Shown here: positions 58,930-64,000 of the stretch, in pieces | Layout of the letters: each line of letters begins with the position of its first letter | Position numbering within the stretch: the stretch's first letter is position 1 | Origin: Capsicum annuum | Lineage: Eukaryota; Streptophyta; Magnoliopsida; Solanales; Solanaceae | Length of the DNA stretch: 64,000 nt | Reading direction: 5' to 3' | NCBI RefSeq assembly: GCF_002878395.1 | Contig: NC_061114.1 | Span: 161,514,631 to 161,578,630, forward strand | Made by a program: the position numbers and the translations under genes | Notes under the pieces: model-generated | Seen by the model: the letters and a program-made list of their open reading frames with translations, nothing else | The model's database searches: none | What the model was told of the DNA's origin: nothing

Positions 58930-60120
58930 GAAGATATAATACTTTCTATGCATGTCCTCTTCGATAGCCCAAGTAAAATCTTAGACAATCCTTCCACTGG
59001 ATCTTCAAGGCTGCAATATTATTAATCCTCAACTTATGGGCATCTCTATCAAGAATATTAACAAGTTCCTCTTTATAAGAGAGGTTCTTATCTATCATAA
59101 ATGAATCCCAATGAATAATGTAGTCATTATCTCCATGAAACTTTTTAATAATTACCACATAAAATATGGGATGAACTCTTAGCAAGCTCAGAGGTAAGGC
59201 CAACCTATAGGTCACCGACTCCACAATCTTTAAAGTTTCAAAAGATCCAATATACCTTAGAATGAACTTACCATACTTATTGAACCTCATGACACCATTC
59301 ATGGGTTAGAATTTAAGCAACACTTTCTTACCTCTTCTTTTGCCTACTTTGAGCCACTAAAAGCTTTTCTTGGATGAATTTTACCTTCTCTATGGAGTCT
59401 CTCAAGAGATCAGTACCCCCATGATCTTATCTCAAATACATCAAACCAATTATTTGGACATATACACCTCTTCTTGTATAATAAATCAAATGGCATTATG
59501 TTGGTACTAGAATAGTAACTGCTAATGTGTTCAAACTTTGCGAAAAAATGGATATTATTCTTAATAAAATTTGACTGTCCATTGGTGGAAGGGTGAAAAG
59601 CCATACTAAGATCCAATTTGTACCTAAATTTTTATGTAAATTCTCCCAAAAGTTAGAGGTAAGTAGATTACCCCTATCTGAGATAATAAAAATCCATGAA
59701 ATTGAATAATCACCTTGAGATAAATCTTAGTTTCTTGCATTGTAAGCCACCTTGACTGGAATGAAATGCACAAACTTAGTTAGTCTTTGCAAGATAACCC
59801 AAATAAAATCATAATTCCCCAAATTCTTGGAAATATCCACAACAAAATGCATGTTATCCTTTCCCACTTCCATTTAGGAATGGGCATCCATTGAAGAGTA
59901 CTACCAAGCTTCTGATGCTCGTACTTTGTCTGCTAAAAACTCTTTCATTTAGTAATAAAATTAATGATGTCTCACTTTATCCAACCCCATAATAACATTT
60001 TCTTAAATAACGGTACATCTTGGTCGCACCATGATGTATGAAGTACATCGAATCAACATAGGAACACAAACTCACCCCTTGATCCTCAATACACCCTCAC
60101 TATCAAGATTGTCTATTTTG
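58930..60120 (-). pseudogene. H integrase with chromodomain remnant
   Basis: Minus strand from 60120: a degenerate zinc module, then core segments NYDFIWVI...RLTKFVHFIPVKVAYNA, ISDRGNLLTSNFWENLHKNLGT and MAFHPSTNGQS (Glu lost). MPFDLLYKKRC, FNKYGKFILRYIGSFE and LRVHPIFYVVIIKKFHGD follow. The chromodomain is partial (LRINNIAALKIQWKD, ~59020-58985). The longest open pieces are 118 and 68 codons. The first core Asp is His (NMHFVV). Confidence 0.85.
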
Positions 60121-61760
60121 GATTCATCCTGCAAAAAATTTACTCAACTTAGCATCCTCAAATTGTTTAACCTTGAATTGATCTAGAAATGTACATCTTT
60201 CCTCTACACTGGCTAGCAATCCTTCTCTTTCAGACACCTTAAGTAGCATAAATATGTTATCTAGAGTCTGAGTCGCTATAGCCAATAGATGCTTGGTAAC
60301 ATTAAAATAAGCCAAGTTAGCCATATTTTTAGACTTTTTTCTCAACACGCTAGCTACCATATTAGTCTTTCCTAGATAGTATGGAATAGTAGTATCATAA
60401 TCTTTAAGAAACTCCATCCAACTATGTTTCTCAAATTCAAATCTCTTTACATGAACACATGTTGTAAATTGTGGTGGTCATTGAACATTTTACAACAAAC
60501 CCTATATAGGGAATAACTCCATATTATAATTAGATATAAAACCACAATATCTAACTCTGAGTCATGGGTAGGATAATTCTTCTCATGCACGTTCAACTTT
60601 CTTAAAGCATAGGCAACACCATTCATTTCCTAAATTAAAAGAACACCTAAGCCAGAACATCAGTTATTATAAGAAATAATGAAATCCTTACCTTTCACGT
60701 AAAAGGTAAGAATAAGAGAGATAGTCAACAAGGTCTTGAGCTTTTAAAAAAACTCCCCACATTAGTTAAACTAAATGAAAGGTACATCCTTTTGAGTCAA
60801 CAACGTAAAATGAGTAGCAGTAAAAATTAAACTTTTCTTAAACCTTTGATAATTATTGTCAAGCCATACCAAACTATGAACCTTGGTTACTAGCATAGGA
60901 CTAACCTAATTCTTAATCGCCTCAATACTCTATAGGTCCACCATCACCTCTTCCTTCAAATAAAATGTCATAAAAAAAACACCAAAGCTAACCAAAATTC
61001 ACACTTAAGAAACTTTGCATAAAACTTCTTCTCTTTTAGAAAACCCAAAACAATCCTAAAGAGATTATCACGTTCCTTCTTACTTTTACAATAAAATAAG
61101 ATATCATCAACAAAAAATTCATGAAGGAATCCAAGTAGGACTTAAATATCCTATTCATCAAACCCAAAAGACAACAAGAAATTCATAATGATTATAATTT
61201 GTTCGAAATATAGTCTTAGGACTATCATCGAGCCAAATCTCTTACAGATAAGATTCGGACCTTAAATCAATATTAGAAATTAAAGATTTATACACCTACA
61301 ACTAGTCAAATAACTTATCAATATGAGGAAAAGGATATTTGTAATAAATTGTAATCTTATTGAAATGTCAATAATCTATACATATACATGGGCTATTATT
61401 ATTCTTTTTCACAAACAAGACAAGAGCACCCCATAGGGAAGCACTCAAATGAATAATTCCCTTGTCAGGCAATTTCTACAACTAATCCTTTCACCAAAGT
61501 TATCCTATTATGGGGAATAAAAATGAAATAGGTACTCAGCTCTAGAACAATATAAAAATCAATGTCACGATTCAATGGCATACCAGAAAAATATATAGGA
61601 AACACCTTTTGAAAGTCACACACAACATAAATGAACTAAATAGGTAATAGTGTCCCAAAGATATGCTAAGAAAGTTAAACACACCATCTTATCAATATCT
61701 TGGCATGAATAAAGGATATAAGTTTCATAAGAGTAGGACTATAATCACCCTCTCACTCAA
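60121..61760 (-). pseudogene. H reverse transcriptase and RNase H
   Basis: Minus strand: RT start VFPIYFSGMPLNRDIDF near 61620, the palm with an intact FVDD (aspartate codons at 61108-61103), then KKERDNLFRIVLGFLKEKKFYAKFLKCEFWL. A degenerate RNase H follows. Its end, the 97-codon frame 60417-60124, holds MEFLKDYDTTIPYYLGKTNMVASVL, equivalent to the GKANVVADALS motif. Many stops. Confidence 0.85.
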
Positions 61761-62080
61761 GTCAATTTATCCCTTGAATAGACACGATCATTGTCTTAGC
61801 ATAACGGTTTAAAATAGTATAATAAGAAGAAAACCAACTCATTCCTAGAATTATATCAAAATCTACCATGGTCAATATCACCAAATCTACCAAAGTTTGA
61901 TATCTATGAACATAATAGAACAAGAGCGATATACCCCATCAATAATAACAGAATCACAATAGAGGTGGACACATGAATATGACCATCAAGAAAATCACAC
62001 ACCATGTCCAACCTCACAACAAAACTAGTAGATACATATAAAAAAGTAAACCAAGATTAAGTAATACAGTGGACAACTTG
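61761..62080 (-). pseudogene. H protease, partial
   Basis: Minus strand: DSVIIDGVYRSC (~61955-61915) and, after a frameshift, MVDFDIILGMSWFSSYYTILNRYAKT (~61875-61795). These are the C-terminal retropepsin segments. The catalytic DSG/DTG region is not discernible. Confidence 0.75.
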
Positions 62081-63582
62081 TCACAGATAAGAGTAGTACT
62101 TGTAATAACTATATCTAATGACTCTGCCTTAGATTTTTATACAAAGCATATTAATGGTCCCTATCACTAATTTAAGTATCACTCCTACCAAGTTGAGTAC
62201 CATCTCAATCTATATTTCTATCACCTCAGTTAGGTTATTACTACTTCTACTTTCCCAGTGACCATCATGGCCACAGTGTGAATGACATCCATAATTACTA
62301 CCACCTTCTCTACCTGCTGTAGTTGGATATCAGAGATCCTTTTGATGACTCAATTAACCAGACTACCAAAATTTAGGATAATACCTCTAAATTTAACTAA
62401 TACCATTGTATTTGTAGTATATATCATACAAGATGGGTCACTAAACTGAAGAAGATAAATTAATGTAACTAGTAATATCTCAAGATAGGTAGTTGGCTTC
62501 TGACGGACCCCTAATAGACACCTACATTACTGACTAAATGGAATATTTATAGTACCCCTATTATCTCTTACACAAAGAATGAACCATTAAAGTTTCCATA
62601 TTTGCCGACTTTTTTTCTTCTATCTTAGCATTACTCTCTTGTTCCATACCCTCTAACTTCTTAAAAAAATCAACCATCTCCTAGGACTTTCTAGAAGATG
62701 TCATCTGAAATACAAACATCTAGAGACCTATTAACAAAATAATGAATCCTCTTAATTTTATTATGTAGCAATTGTAAGAATGTCAAGATAGTGAGAGGAA
62801 TTTGTGATATACTCCCCCAGTCAATACTAGTAAACTCATTTTTTCCTATCACTAAAGGTATGAGGAATATATTTTTGTAAAAAAAAACAATAAAACTGAA
62901 TCCATGTCAATCAAAGCAACTCGGTTTCCCTACACTGTATGTAGGCCCCCATCACATCTTGATATCTTTCTGAAACTGAAAAGTGATAAAATCCACTCTA
63001 TATCTCTCAACCACTCCCACCTTATGAATTACGAACATATAGGTATCCTAAAACTTAGTTCTATGAAAAATAAGAGGCTTCATCTTGACAAACTTACAAA
63101 AAAAATCATGCTCACCTTTGATTATCACTAGACCTACTACACATCACATAAAGACATCCGACTATGATGTCTTATCTATAAGAGGAGATATAGTAGAAAC
63201 ATATTATAATCTCAAATATTAAACTATAGGAGCTATGTTTCTTTCCAACCCACTCAAAAAGCTCAAAACCTATTAAATCTTGTCTAAAGATATCTAAATT
63301 GGAGTTACACCTCTTTTAACTAGTGTTGACTTATCCTAAACTAGTATTTCCTTATCATGTATTGTTATCAATCCATACTTTGATATTTTAGGAATATACT
63401 TAGGTGGGGGTGAAGATTATGACCTTTCCTAAGCCAATCCTATGGCTGAAGCCCTACCCCTGATAGGTATTGCTCTCCTTTCTTGATATCTTTCATCCCT
63501 TTATTATCTTCTACTACAATTTAAACCCTAATAATAAGCTTGGTACCTTTATTCTAGTTCTATTTACTCTTTCTCTCACCAT
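62081..63582 (-). pseudogene. H gag, very degenerate
   Basis: Minus strand, ATG at 63582 (MVRERVNRTRIKVPS). Traces of a gypsy gag follow: RRAIPIRGRAS (~63480), FVKMKPLIFH (~63080), and LTWIQFYCFFLQKYIPHT with SDRKK (~62920-62840), as in Retrotrans_gag capsids of Solanaceae. The zinc knuckle expected near 62300 is not convincing. Frames are short and shift often. Plus-strand frame 62904-63131 is a shadow. Confidence 0.6.
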
Positions 63583-63608
63583 CTATTATAATAAGAATAA
63601 TAATAAGT

Positions 63609-63619
63609 TAGATACCAAT
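63609..63619 (-). other. H primer-binding site, degenerate
   Basis: Minus strand ATTGGTATCTAAC against the expected TTGGTATCAGAGC, placed between the LTR end and the gag ATG. Confidence 0.6.
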
Positions 63620-64000
63620 TGAAATCATGTAATAGCACAAAAAAGAAAAGAAATTAAGTTTCTTATAGTGTCTTATTATAATTAACCTTTTCATTATTAG
63701 TATAAGTCTGGCATACAAAAATTTGGGCTAAGTATTCCCCAAATTAATAGTTAGAAATTTTAGGCTAGGCTAGGCTAGTCTTGGCCAAAATCTAAGTGAG
63801 ATATGGTCTAGAGAAATTCAGCAATAGATTAGAGAAATATGAAAGGATTTAATATGCTTTTATGTTAGCTAAGACAATAAGTAATCCATAGGATATTTTA
63901 GAAGTGAATTCGGATAAGTAGAACTCCCGATGTTGAACTTGACGTAAAGGGCTTATTCCGAAATATCAAGGTTTGAAGGTGCATTGTGAAAAAGTCTAAA
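63620..64000 (-). repeat. H 5' LTR, 3' end only
   Basis: Minus strand ends ...CATGATTTCA at 63620 next to the primer site. The rest extends past the window. GGCTA is repeated at 63763-63777. Confidence 0.55.

Larger units (their letters stand above)
58554..64000 (-). mobile_element. Element H: gypsy chromovirus, minus strand, heavily decayed, runs off the window
   Basis: From right: end of 5' LTR, primer site, gag, protease, RT, RNase H, integrase, chromodomain remnant and the start of the 3' LTR, all recognisable but with dense stops. It is the most eroded of the longer elements. F lies against its 3' LTR at 58553. Confidence 0.85.

Noticed and set aside
1..64000. Endogenous pararetrovirus or viral insertion
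   Set aside because: All RT and integrase fragments sit in Ty3/gypsy context with LTRs or chromodomains; no movement-protein or coat-protein motif seen.

Overview
The window reads as plant nuclear DNA made almost entirely of decayed, nested LTR retrotransposons. I found no host gene, tRNA or rRNA gene. The Ty3/gypsy pol fragments resemble Del/Tekay-type chromoviruses: gag-pol ends in a chromodomain, LTRs are about 2-2.8 kb, an initiator-tRNA-Met primer site (TGGTATCAGAGC-like) follows the LTR, and a G-rich polypurine tract precedes the 3' LTR. Their style, together with a UBN2-gag copia family, suggests a large-genome dicot, most likely Solanaceae (pepper- or tobacco-like). That placement is my recognition and was not tested by a search. 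Every coding region carries stops or frameshifts. Element letters below are my own.

Layout, left to right. 1-3419: 3' end of gypsy element Z (integrase, chromodomain, LTR), inserted into the protease-RT of older element Y (3420-4629). 4630-12140: minus-strand non-autonomous array T (LTR-internal-LTR-internal-partial LTR); its middle LTR holds a 253-bp Stowaway-like MITE whose empty site survives in the first LTR. 12141-14840: LTR and gag start of gypsy A1. 14841-24187: gypsy B, nearly complete but with a 5' LTR missing its first ~800 bp. 24188-28843: 3' end of gypsy G, its LTR interrupted by truncated copia element C1 (26967-28383). 28844-32003: unassigned DNA and small copia-like element E. 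32004-38011: 3' end of gypsy D, whose LTR is split by solo LTR S (34746-37163). 38012-40831: LTR fragments G2, a TGTCAC-type fragment, and T2. 40832-43518: LTR and gag start of gypsy A2. 43519-58553: minus-strand gypsy F, its integrase split by a 6.6-kb copia-type element C2 (45644-52281). 58554-64000: minus-strand gypsy H, running off the right edge.

The most unusual content is in C2 and in the LTRs. C2 has a copia-style gag with two zinc knuckles and a repeated coiled coil but no recognisable protease, integrase or reverse transcriptase. In their place is a second ORF resembling the plant 'putative transposon protein' family. A short palindrome (GGGACCAGGTCCCT-like) recurs about nine times along C2 and at matching places in the C1 LTR. 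Independently, several gypsy LTR families and the T LTR carry a family-specific block of CG-containing hairpins in the upstream half of the LTR. In the gypsy families this is usually followed by a shared AGGGGTATTTTxGTCATTT-like motif. No autonomous element is intact, and I see no convincing new biological system beyond these leads.
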